Below are positions 46,219-55,031 of a stretch of DNA of 64,000 bases, piece by piece (the stretch's first letter is position 1; each line of letters opens with the position of its first letter). The translations under genes were made by a program, and so were the position numbers. This DNA is from Saccharospirillum sp040881935 (GTDB taxonomy: Bacteria > Pseudomonadota > Gammaproteobacteria > Pseudomonadales > Natronospirillaceae): positions 1-64,000 of the forward strand of contig NZ_JBBECH010000081.1 of the NCBI RefSeq assembly GCF_040881935.1. Direction: 5' to 3'. The notes below the pieces were generated by a model, which was not told the DNA's origin, did not search any database, and saw only the letters and a program-made list of their open reading frames with translations.

Positions 46219-47564
46219 TTACAATCGGCCGATATCATTCACAAACGCCAATACCATCAGCCCGACAATTAACATCAGGCCAATCTGAGACCCTATCACC
46301 TGCAAACGCTCCGATAGGGGCTTGCCGCGCATCCATTCAACCGCGTACATCACTATATGGCCACCATCCAGCACTGGAATAGGCAGCAAGTTAACCACAC
46401 CCAGACTGATGCTGATGAACGCCAGAAACCGAATAAAACTTTCGGCACCACCCTGTACCGAATCACCGGCCATCTGGGCCATCGAAATAGGGCCACCAAT
46501 CTGTTCAACCGACACCAGACCCGTCACCATTTTGCCGAGCATCGCAAAACTCAGCCCAACCATGTCGGCGGTATCCTGCAAGCCCAGCCAAATCCCGGTC
46601 CAGGGCCATTCACGCTGCACAATAATTTGCTCTTCCGGCCAGGGTGTCGGCGCAGCCACCGCGCCGATGTAGCCCTGGCTCTGGCCGTCGATCTCACGCT
46701 CAGCCGGGGTGACGATGATCGTTTGCTGGCTCAGATCACGTTCCAGCAATACTGATAAAGGCCGGTCGCCATTGGGCTGAATAATACCGACCCAGTCCAC
46801 CCAATTTTCGATCATTTGACCATTGACCGAAACAATTCTGTCACCGGCTTGCAAACCGGCTGCTTCAGCCGCCCCTCCCGGTAGCACCTGTCCAATAACC
46901 GCCGGTATTTCCGGCCGGCTCGGATACAGACCCAAACTGGCCATGGGGTTCGGTTCGGTATCGCGCGCCATCCACTGGCTGATAGGCAGCTGCAGACGCT
47001 GCACCTGCTGCTCCCGACGCACCGTGAGCTCAATGACACCGGTGTCACCTACGCGTCGGGCCAGTGCAAGATTAATGTCCGTCCAGTCGTCGACGGATCG
47101 GCCATCGACCTGCTCGATGACATCACCCCGTTGCACCCCGGCTTCCGCGGCGGGTGTTTGTGCAGGAGGCGCGTCCGCCCAGGGCGCCAGCCCTTGCACG
47201 CCAATACTGTACAGCAGTGCGAACGCGAGAATGGCGAACAAAAAGTTGGCAATAGGCCCGGCAGAGGCGACCGCTATACGCTGGGCCGGGGTCTTGCGCG
47301 TAAACGCCCGATCGAGGTCAGCCTCGTCAACCGGGCCTTCCCGCTCATCGAGCATTTTCACGTAGCCACCCAGTGGGATCCAGGCGACCACAAATTCGGT
47401 GCCATGCCGGTCGTACCAGCGAAACAAAGGCTGGCCAAAGCCCACTGAAAAGCGCAACACCCGAATCCCGTTGCGCCGGGCCACCCAAAAGTGGCCGTAT
47501 TCATGCACCGTCACCAGAATACCAAGAGCCACCAGAATACCGAGAATGTTGGTTAGAATGGCCA

Positions 47565-47568
<4 letters not shown>
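46219..47568 (-). CDS. rseP: Site-2 zinc metalloprotease RseP
   Basis: A 449-residue inner-membrane protease. The zinc site HEYGH lies at residues 22-26 in the first helix, and the third metal ligand is in the conserved PVLDGGHIVM near residue 398. Two PDZ domains in the middle include GVQRGDVIEQVDGRSVDDW and LQAGDRIVSVNGQMIENW. In E. coli RseP cuts the anti-sigma factor RseA after DegS and so releases sigma E under envelope stress. The start overlaps the dxr stop by 4 bases; a second ATG follows immediately. Confidence 0.96.
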
Positions 47569-48767
<1,199 letters not shown>

Positions 48768-48769
48768 GG

Positions 48770-49594
48770 CTACAGAATCACCACTAGCAACAACACACAA
48801 AACATCGGCGTCGCAGCACAGAGGCTGTCGATCCGGTCCAGTATCCCGCCATGCCCCGGCAGCAGGGCAGAACTGTCCTTGATACCCCGGTGACGTTTCA
48901 GCAGGCTTTCAAACAAATCACCCAGCACCGAAATGGCCACCACCAGGGCGCTGATCACCAGCAACAATGCCCATTGCACGGGCGACAGTCCGGGTAGAAA
49001 AAACCAGGCCATCAGGGCTGACAGCACCACCGATGTAGCCATCCCGCCATAGACGCCCGCCCAGGTCTTGCCAGGGCTAACAGAAGGCGCCAGCTTGCGG
49101 TGGCCATACGTTTTGCCAGCAAAATAGGCACCGATGTCGGCACCCCAGACCAGCAACATCAGCCAGGTCAGTACCAGATTGGCATTCGGCTGCCCCTTGA
49201 GCACATTCAACCCCAGCCAGAGCGGCAGCAACACCGGCAAGGCCATCAGCAGGCTTACCCAACGGTGCCGTATCCAGGCCTGACTGGCCGGGTACCGAAA
49301 TACCATGACCAGGGCGAACAACCACCACAGCAAAGACCACAGAGTCAATTGCAACCAGGTCACCGCCGTGCTGGTCTGCAGCCACCACAGTACTCCGAGT
49401 GTGCAGGCCGTCAACACGGCCATGCCCAGACGCGTGGACAGGCGTTGAAAACCGGCCAGATTGGCCCATTCCCAGGCACCCACTACAACGATGGCGCCAA
49501 TAAAAGCCGCGAACCAGGTTTCCGGCAGCCAGTAAATACAGGCCAGCATCAGCGGGGCCAATACCAGTGCGGTCATCACGCGTGTGATTAACAT
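48770..49594 (-). CDS. cdsA: Phosphatidate cytidylyltransferase CdsA
   Basis: A 274-residue membrane protein with about eight helices. The C-terminal signature is intact: SVLGDLFESLLKRHRGIKDSSALLPGHGGILDRIDSL. It makes CDP-diacylglycerol, the precursor of all major phospholipids. It sits two bases after uppS on one side and two bases before dxr on the other, in the conserved uppS-cdsA-dxr-rseP order. Confidence 0.95.
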   Translation of the reverse strand: MLITRVMTALVLAPLMLACIYWLPETWFAAFIGAIVVVGAWEWANLAGFQRLSTRLGMAVLTACTLGVLWWLQTSTAVTWLQLTLWSLLWWLFALVMVFRYPASQAWIRHRWVSLLMALPVLLPLWLGLNVLKGQPNANLVLTWLMLLVWGADIGAYFAGKTYGHRKLAPSVSPGKTWAGVYGGMATSVVLSALMAWFFLPGLSPVQWALLLVISALVVAISVLGDLFESLLKRHRGIKDSSALLPGHGGILDRIDSLCAATPMFCVLLLVVIL

Positions 49595-49596
49595 AA

Positions 49597-50352
49597 TTAA
49601 GAGGTCACTCTTTGTTCCAGTTGCTCGTCGGTCCGGCCAAAGCGGCGCACCCGGCCGGCGAAACTGGCGAAGGCTCGCTGCAACGAATTTTCATTAAAAT
49701 CCGGCCAGAACTCATCGGTGAAGTAAAATTCGGTATAGGCAAACTGCCAGAGCAGGAAATTTGAAATACGCTGTTCACCCGCCGTCCGAATGCACAGATC
49801 CGGCGCGGGCAAATCACCCAGAGCAACACGGGCTTGCATGGCCGCTTCGGTGACATCGTCCGGGGTCAGCCGCCCACAGGCTACATCACGAGCCAGGCTC
49901 CGGGCCGCCTGGGTAATGTCCCAGTGACCGCCGTAGTTGGCCGCGATAACCAGCGTCATACCGGTATTGTTGACCGTCAACGCCTCAGAACGGGCTATCG
50001 CTGCCTGAATAGCAGCGCTGAACCCGGTCTTGTCGCCAATGATGCGCAGTTTCAAATTATTCTCGTGCAGCTTTTTAACTTCACGGTTCAGCGCCATCAA
50101 AAACAATTCCATCAGGGCGTTGACCTCGTCTCGGGGACGACGCCAGTTTTCAGAGCTGAACGCGTACAGCGTCAATACTTCCACACCCGCTCGGGCACTG
50201 TGTTCGACAACGGTTCTTACCGCTTTTGCACCAGCTTTGTGCCCTGAAATACCGCCCAACAATCGCTTTTTCGCCCAGCGATTATTTCCATCCATGATAA
50301 TGGCCACATGGCGAGGAACAGAACTGGCTCCTGCTGAAGTTGCTGTGGTCAT
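49597..50352 (-). CDS. uppS: Undecaprenyl diphosphate synthase
   Basis: A 251-residue cis-prenyltransferase with HVAIIMDGNNRWAKKR (catalytic D21), SGHKAGAKAVRTVVEHS, LTLYAFSSENWRRP and the C-terminal DLCIRTAGEQRISNFLLWQFAYTEFYF. It builds the C55 lipid carrier used for peptidoglycan and O-antigen. PopT (24193-25086) would recycle the same carrier. The frr terminator lies in the 182-bp gap upstream, so uppS probably has its own promoter there. Confidence 0.97.
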   Translation of the reverse strand: MTTATSAGASSVPRHVAIIMDGNNRWAKKRLLGGISGHKAGAKAVRTVVEHSARAGVEVLTLYAFSSENWRRPRDEVNALMELFLMALNREVKKLHENNLKLRIIGDKTGFSAAIQAAIARSEALTVNNTGMTLVIAANYGGHWDITQAARSLARDVACGRLTPDDVTEAAMQARVALGDLPAPDLCIRTAGEQRISNFLLWQFAYTEFYFTDEFWPDFNENSLQRAFASFAGRVRRFGRTDEQLEQRVTS

Positions 50353-50475
50353 AGGCTTCCTTTAACGGCTCTGACCGCTGCCAGCCAAATGCATATTGCT
50401 GGCAAAAACGGCCTGAACTCGGCTGTTCATTTCAGCGGCGACGGCACCCTTGTTGTTTGTGCTACGCCGTCCCTA

Positions 50476-50511
50476 CAAAAAACAAAGGCAACATGGGGCT
50501 ACCATGCTGCC
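50476..50511 (-). terminator. Rho-independent terminator of frr
   Basis: On the minus strand GGCAGCATGG pairs with CCATGTTGCC (one mismatch), followed by a T-rich run. It lies 24 bp after the frr stop. Confidence 0.8.
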
Positions 50512-50534
50512 TGAGTCGAGGTCCTGTGACGGCA

Positions 50535-51092
50535 CTAAACCGTCATCAGTTCCTTTTCTTTACTGGCCAGATGCGCTTCAACCTGAGCGGTCGCGGCGTC
50601 GGTCAGCTTTTGTACTTCGTCCTCGGCACCGCGGGCCTCATCTTCAGACAGTTCTTTCTCTTTAACCAGTTCCTTGATGGTGGCATTGGCGTCGCGTCGT
50701 CCGCTGCGGATCGACACGCGCGCCTTTTCGGCTTCAGCGCGCGCCACCTTGATCATATCTTTACGCGACTCTTCAGTCAGCGAGGCCATAACCACACGAA
50801 TTTTGTCGCCAGACGTGGCCGGGTTCAGACCCAGATCTGCCTTCATGATGCCGCGCTCAATTTCCGGCACCAGATTCTTCTCCCAGGGCACGATCCCCAG
50901 GGTACGTCCGTCTTCAACGCTTATGTTCGCCACCTGCTTAAGCTGAGTGGGCGTTCCATAATAGTTGACCATCACGCTGTCGAGAATCGCGGGATTGGCC
51001 CGGCCAGTTCGAATCTTGTTGAAACCGTCGTCCAGTGCGCCAATTGCCTTGCGGTTGTGCGCCTCAACTTCTTTTTTTATGTCTTCGATCAT
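50535..51092 (-). CDS. frr: Ribosome recycling factor
   Basis: A 185-residue protein, the exact family length. FNKIRTGRANPAILDSVMV, ISVEDGRTLGIVPWEK and the C-terminal helix VRRDANATIK-type SGRRDANATIKELVKEKELSEDE are all present. With EF-G it splits the ribosome after termination. Its ATG overlaps the pyrH stop by 4 bases. It is the last gene of the tsf-pyrH-frr series. Confidence 0.97.
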   Translation of the reverse strand: MIEDIKKEVEAHNRKAIGALDDGFNKIRTGRANPAILDSVMVNYYGTPTQLKQVANISVEDGRTLGIVPWEKNLVPEIERGIMKADLGLNPATSGDKIRVVMASLTEESRKDMIKVARAEAEKARVSIRSGRRDANATIKELVKEKELSEDEARGAEDEVQKLTDAATAQVEAHLASKEKELMTV

Positions 51093-51829
51093 GCAGTTAT
51101 ATCCTCTACCATCAGCGTTCCTTCGTTACCGCCTACCATCAGCGATATCAACGCTCCTGGTTTGTTCATATTAAACACCCGGACCGGCATTTTATGGTCC
51201 CGCACCAGACAAACAGCGGTCAAATCCATCACACCTAACTGTTTCTCAAGCGCCTCGTTGTAGGTCAGACGATCATATTTTACCGCATCCGGATTGGTTC
51301 GGGGATCATCATTATACACACCGTCGACATTCGTTGCCTTGAGCACCAGATCCGCCTCAATTTCGATACCGCGCAGGCAGGCCGCTGAATCGGTAGTGAA
51401 AAAGGGGTTACCGGTACCGGCGGCAAAAATTACCACATCACCCTGAGTCAGGTAGCGAATGGCGCTGCGCCGGTCGTAGTGCTCAACAATACCGGACATG
51501 GGAATGGCTGACATCACCCGGCTGCGAATGTTGGAGCGCTCCAGCGCGTCGCGCATCGCCAGGGCATTCATAACCGTCGCCAGCATACCCATGTGATCCC
51601 CGGTTACCCGATCCAGCCCGGCTTCGTTCAGTGCCTTGCCGCGAAACAGATTGCCGCCCCCGATTACCAGCCCAACCTGAACCCCGATACCCACCAACTG
51701 ACCAATCTCCAGTGCCATGCGATCCAGAACCTTCGGGTCGATGCCGAAGCCCTGTTCGCCTGAAAGTGCTTCGCCGCTGAGCTTGAGCAAAATGCGCTTA
51801 TGACGCGGATGGGGGTCTTTCGAGGGCAT
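51089..51829 (-). CDS. pyrH: Uridylate kinase
   Basis: A 246-residue amino-acid-kinase-fold enzyme with RILLKLSGEALSGEQGFGIDP at the start, GLVIGGGNLFRG and the UMP-binding GTGNPFFTTDSAACLRG. It phosphorylates UMP as a hexamer and is usually activated by GTP and inhibited by UTP. AGGAG precedes the ATG. The 200-bp gap to tsf contains the tsf terminator and two short inverted repeats (GCGACG/CGTCGC and GGCACT/AGTGCC), so pyrH probably starts from its own promoter there. Confidence 0.97.
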   Translation of the reverse strand: MPSKDPHPRHKRILLKLSGEALSGEQGFGIDPKVLDRMALEIGQLVGIGVQVGLVIGGGNLFRGKALNEAGLDRVTGDHMGMLATVMNALAMRDALERSNIRSRVMSAIPMSGIVEHYDRRSAIRYLTQGDVVIFAAGTGNPFFTTDSAACLRGIEIEADLVLKATNVDGVYNDDPRTNPDAVKYDRLTYNEALEKQLGVMDLTAVCLVRDHKMPVRVFNMNKPGALISLMVGGNEGTLMVEDITA

Positions 51830-51996
51830 GGTAGTCTCCTAAACAAGGTCACTGAAACGTAAAACAGAGGGGGATATCCAATCCGCGCTGCTACTGTGCG
51901 ACGCGAACGTCGCTGGTGCAAGCGGGATTCGCGTAAACAGACCCGCCTGCGAGTCCGGCACTATGCACTGGCCTGCACGGAGTGCCGGTGCGGGCC

Positions 51997-52024
51997 AAAA
52001 AAAAGGGCAGTCAAACTGCCCTTT
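51997..52024 (-). terminator. Rho-independent terminator of tsf
   Basis: AAAGGGCAG-tttga-CTGCCCTTT is followed by six or more T on the minus strand, just after the tsf stop. Confidence 0.93.
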
Positions 52025-52029
52025 CTAGC

Positions 52030-52896
52030 TTAACTGCCCTTGGCAGCGGCGGCGACTTCAGCGGCGAAGTCGACTTCTTCACGCTCAATACCTTCACCCA
52101 CTTCCAGGCGCAGGAAGTTGAGGATTTCAGCACCAGCATTCTTGGCCAGAGTGCCGACCCTGGTATCCGGGTCCTTGACGAACGGCTGTTCCAGCAGTGA
52201 AATCTCCGCAACAAACTTCTTCAGGCGGCCCTGAACCATCTTCTCGATGATTTCAGCTGGTTTGCCAGAATTCTCGGCCTGAGCAAAAACCACTTCTTTC
52301 TCACGCTCCAGCACGTCTTGTGGCACCTGATCAGCAGAAACAAACTGCGGATTGATGGCGGCCACGTGCATGGCAACGTCGCGACCCAGCTCTTCATTAC
52401 CACCTTTCATTTCAACGGCCACGCCGATACGGCCACCGTGAACGTAGGTTGCAACGGTTTTGCCTTCACCACCGAGCAATACAACACGGCGCACAGAGAT
52501 GTTTTCACCGATTTTCTGAACCAGCGCTTCACGCGTTGATTCCAGTTCACCCGCCATCAGGGCTGCAACGTCACTCTGCTGATCAGCAAAGGCTTTATCG
52601 GCAACCGCATTGGCAAAATCCAGGAAGTTGTCGTCACGGGCGACAAAGTCGGTCTCGCTGTTCACTTCGAGCAGCAAGGCGCGGCTGTTGTCCGCAGACT
52701 GGCGCGTTACAATAATGCCTTCAGCCGCGGTACGACCAGCTTTCTTGGCCGCTTTCAGGCCTGATTCCTTGCGCATGGTGTCAATAGCGGCTTCGATGTC
52801 GCCATTCGACTCAACCAGTGCTTTTTTGCACTCCATCATGCCAAGACCGGTACGCTCACGCAGTTCTTTTACCAGGGCTGCTGTGATATTAGCCAT
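52030..52896 (-). CDS. tsf: Elongation factor Ts
   Basis: A 288-residue protein from the ATG at 52896 with GAGGA upstream; the extra frame before it is leader. The N-terminal VKELRERTGLGMMECKKALVES and TDFVARDDNFLDFA are the family signatures, and the core and dimer domains follow at normal length. It regenerates EF-Tu-GTP. It lies downstream of rpsB, with a hairpin terminator between them that may only partly stop transcription, as in E. coli. Confidence 0.97.
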   Translation of the reverse strand: MANITAALVKELRERTGLGMMECKKALVESNGDIEAAIDTMRKESGLKAAKKAGRTAAEGIIVTRQSADNSRALLLEVNSETDFVARDDNFLDFANAVADKAFADQQSDVAALMAGELESTREALVQKIGENISVRRVVLLGGEGKTVATYVHGGRIGVAVEMKGGNEELGRDVAMHVAAINPQFVSADQVPQDVLEREKEVVFAQAENSGKPAEIIEKMVQGRLKKFVAEISLLEQPFVKDPDTRVGTLAKNAGAEILNFLRLEVGEGIEREEVDFAAEVAAAAKGS

Positions 52897-53018
52897 AGTG
52901 TGTTCCTCATTTATTAATTGGATTCGGTTCACCCGCCCAGTGCGTACAGCAGCGGGCGGACCCTTAAATTCGCTACACCGGCTGCGACAGGCTGGTCGCA
53001 TTCAGGCGTCTGTATAGC

Positions 53019-53042
53019 AAAAAGGGGCCTAGGCCCCTTTTT
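53019..53042 (-). terminator. Hairpin terminator between rpsB and tsf
   Basis: AAAAAGGGGCC and GGCCCCTTTTT form a perfect palindrome with T on both strands. It lies 23 bp after rpsB. In E. coli a similar site lets some transcripts continue into tsf. Confidence 0.9.
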
Positions 53043-53065
53043 CGCTTGCCTGAGCCGTGCTCCGA

Positions 53066-53812
53066 TTACTCGGCTGGGGTGTCTACGACGGCGTCAGCAA
53101 CTTCAACAAACTCGTCAGCCTGGGTTGCATTGGCAGCCTTGGCTTCCAGAACAGCGTTAGCCACTGAGCTGGCGTAGATCTCAATGGCGCGAATAGCGTC
53201 ATCGTTGCCCGGAATCACAATGTCCACACCGTCGGGGTTCGAGTTACTGTCGACAACGCCGATGACCGGGATGCCCAGTTTGTTGGCTTCCTGAATGGCA
53301 ATGCGCTCGTGGTCAACGTCGATCACGAACAGGGCATCCGGAAGACCGCCCATGTCCTTGATACCGCCGATGGTGCGCTCCAGCTTATCGATTTCGCGCT
53401 CGCGCATCAGACGCTCTTTCTTGGTCAGCTTGTCGAAAGTGCCGTCTTTGCTTTCCGCATCCAGTTCACGCAACCGCTTGATCGACTGGCGAATGGTTTT
53501 GTAGTTGGTCAGCATGCCGCCCAACCAGCGGTGAGCCACATAGGGCATGCCAGCGCGGGTAGCTTCTTCGCGAATGATCTTGCTGGCAGACCGCTTGGTA
53601 CCAACAAACAGCACTTTATTCTTGGCAGCGGCCAGTTCACCAATCTGTACCAGTGCCTGGTTCAGGGCCGGAACAGTATGTTCTAGGTTAATGATGTGAA
53701 TCTTGTTACGGGCACCAAAGATGTATTTACCCATCTTCGGGTTCCAGTAACGGGTCTGGTGACCAAAGTGAACGCCTGCTTTGAGCAGGTCACGCATAGA
53801 AACAGTAGCCAT
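53066..53812 (-). CDS. rpsB: 30S ribosomal protein S2
   Basis: A 248-residue protein from the ATG at 53812 (MATVSMRDLLKAGVHFGHQTRYWNP) with GAGGA upstream. The S2 signatures GVHFGHQTRYWNPKM and PDALFVIDVDHERIAIQEANKLGIPVIGVVDSN are complete. The C-terminal tail is acidic and Ala/Val-rich. The leader of about 170 nt is a candidate for S2 autoregulation, which is known for rpsB-tsf in E. coli. Confidence 0.97.
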   Translation of the reverse strand: MATVSMRDLLKAGVHFGHQTRYWNPKMGKYIFGARNKIHIINLEHTVPALNQALVQIGELAAAKNKVLFVGTKRSASKIIREEATRAGMPYVAHRWLGGMLTNYKTIRQSIKRLRELDAESKDGTFDKLTKKERLMREREIDKLERTIGGIKDMGGLPDALFVIDVDHERIAIQEANKLGIPVIGVVDSNSNPDGVDIVIPGNDDAIRAIEIYASSVANAVLEAKAANATQADEFVEVADAVVDTPAE

Positions 53813-54163
53813 AGTATCCTCACTGGTTCGGGTTAAGCCTCCACACACCCCATGATTCAACCCCAGACCAGATATGGCCCCGGGCACCCGGAATCATGTG
53901 CCGGTGCATGTGAGAGTTAATAGACACAGCCTGAATCAACAACGATTCTGACCGCATTCCTTTGAACAGTCTGTCCAAAGCGGCGCGCTTTATACCATAA
54001 ACAGAGGCTGAATCAAAGCTTTTTGCCACCCTGGCAACCCCGCCGGGCCGTGTCAAAAGCCGCTCGCAGCGCCTTCTATACGGGTTTGTGGCAGCGGTGC
54101 TGCAAGTCGATGCCAAAAGCTTTAGAATGATGCGCCACTATTCACGTTCGCCCTGGGAAACTC
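53813..54163. other. Divergent rpsB-map region with long rpsB leader
   Basis: A 351-bp gap with no gene. The rpsB promoter lies at 53989-54016 and its leader at about 53813-53982. The leader contains hairpin-forming GC-rich sequence near 53875-53895. Toward map, TAGAAT at 54123-54128 could be a -10 box, but its -35 is poor. Confidence 0.6.
53989..54016 (-). promoter_or_regulatory. sigma70 promoter of rpsB
   Basis: TTGATT (54016-54011) and TATAAA (53994-53989) on the minus strand are spaced by 16 bp, followed by a GC-rich stretch suitable as a stringent discriminator. The transcript would start near 53982. Confidence 0.65.
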
Positions 54164-54940
54164 ATGTCTGTAACCATTAAGACCGCCGAAGAAATTGAAA
54201 AAATGCGCGTGGCGGGCCGGCTTGCCGCTGAAGTACTGGAAATGATTGGAGAGTACGTTCAGCCGGGCGTCAGCACCGGGGAACTCGACCGGATCTGCCA
54301 CAACCACATTGTGGAAGTCCAGGGAGGCATACCGGCGCCGCTTAACTATGGCAGCCCGCCCTTCCCCAAGTCGATCTGCACCTCAGTCAACCACGTGATC
54401 TGCCATGGCATTCCCAGCGATGACAAGATTCTGAAAAAAGGCGACGTCGTCAACATCGACGTTACCGTTATCAAAGACGGCTATCACGGTGACACCAGCA
54501 AGATGTACTTTGTCGGGGAGCCCCAGCCTCATCTGGAACGCCTGGTCCGGGTCACTCAGGAATGCCTGTATAAAGGTATTGAACTGGTGCGTCCGGGAAC
54601 CCGCCTGGGCGATATCGGGCATGTTATCCAGCAACATGCCGAGGCCAACTATTATTCGGTTGTCCGCGAGTATTGTGGCCATGGTATCGGTGCTGTCTTC
54701 CACGAAGAACCCCAGGTGCTGCACTACGGCCGGCCCGGTACCGGCATGGAATTGAAGGAAGGCATGATCTTCACCATTGAACCGATGATTAACGCCGGCA
54801 AGGCGCAATCAAAAGTGCTGGGTGATCAGTGGACTGTGGTGACCCGGGACCGCAAGGCCTCAGCTCAATGGGAGCACACCCTGCTGGTAACGCCCACCGG
54901 CGTCGAGGTACTGACCCGGCGTCAGGAGGAATCCTTTTAA
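54164..54940 (+). CDS. map: Methionine aminopeptidase, type I
   Basis: A 258-residue metalloprotease of type Ia length. PAPLNYGSPPFPKSICTSVNHVICHGIP leads to the metal ligands in DVVNIDVTVIKDGYHGDTSKMY (two Asp). GHGIGAVFHEEPQV and GMIFTIEPMIN supply the His and Glu ligands. It removes the start methionine from new proteins. Divergence from rpsB is the E. coli arrangement. GGGA precedes the ATG. Confidence 0.97.
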   Translation: MSVTIKTAEEIEKMRVAGRLAAEVLEMIGEYVQPGVSTGELDRICHNHIVEVQGGIPAPLNYGSPPFPKSICTSVNHVICHGIPSDDKILKKGDVVNIDVTVIKDGYHGDTSKMYFVGEPQPHLERLVRVTQECLYKGIELVRPGTRLGDIGHVIQQHAEANYYSVVREYCGHGIGAVFHEEPQVLHYGRPGTGMELKEGMIFTIEPMINAGKAQSKVLGDQWTVVTRDRKASAQWEHTLLVTPTGVEVLTRRQEESF

Positions 54941-55031
54941 TCCCGGCCCTTTCAGTCCGAGGGGTTACCGTCCCGGGGCCCAGCCGGACTCTTTAACACG
55001 CACCATGATGTCGTCTCTTTAGGATGAGTGC

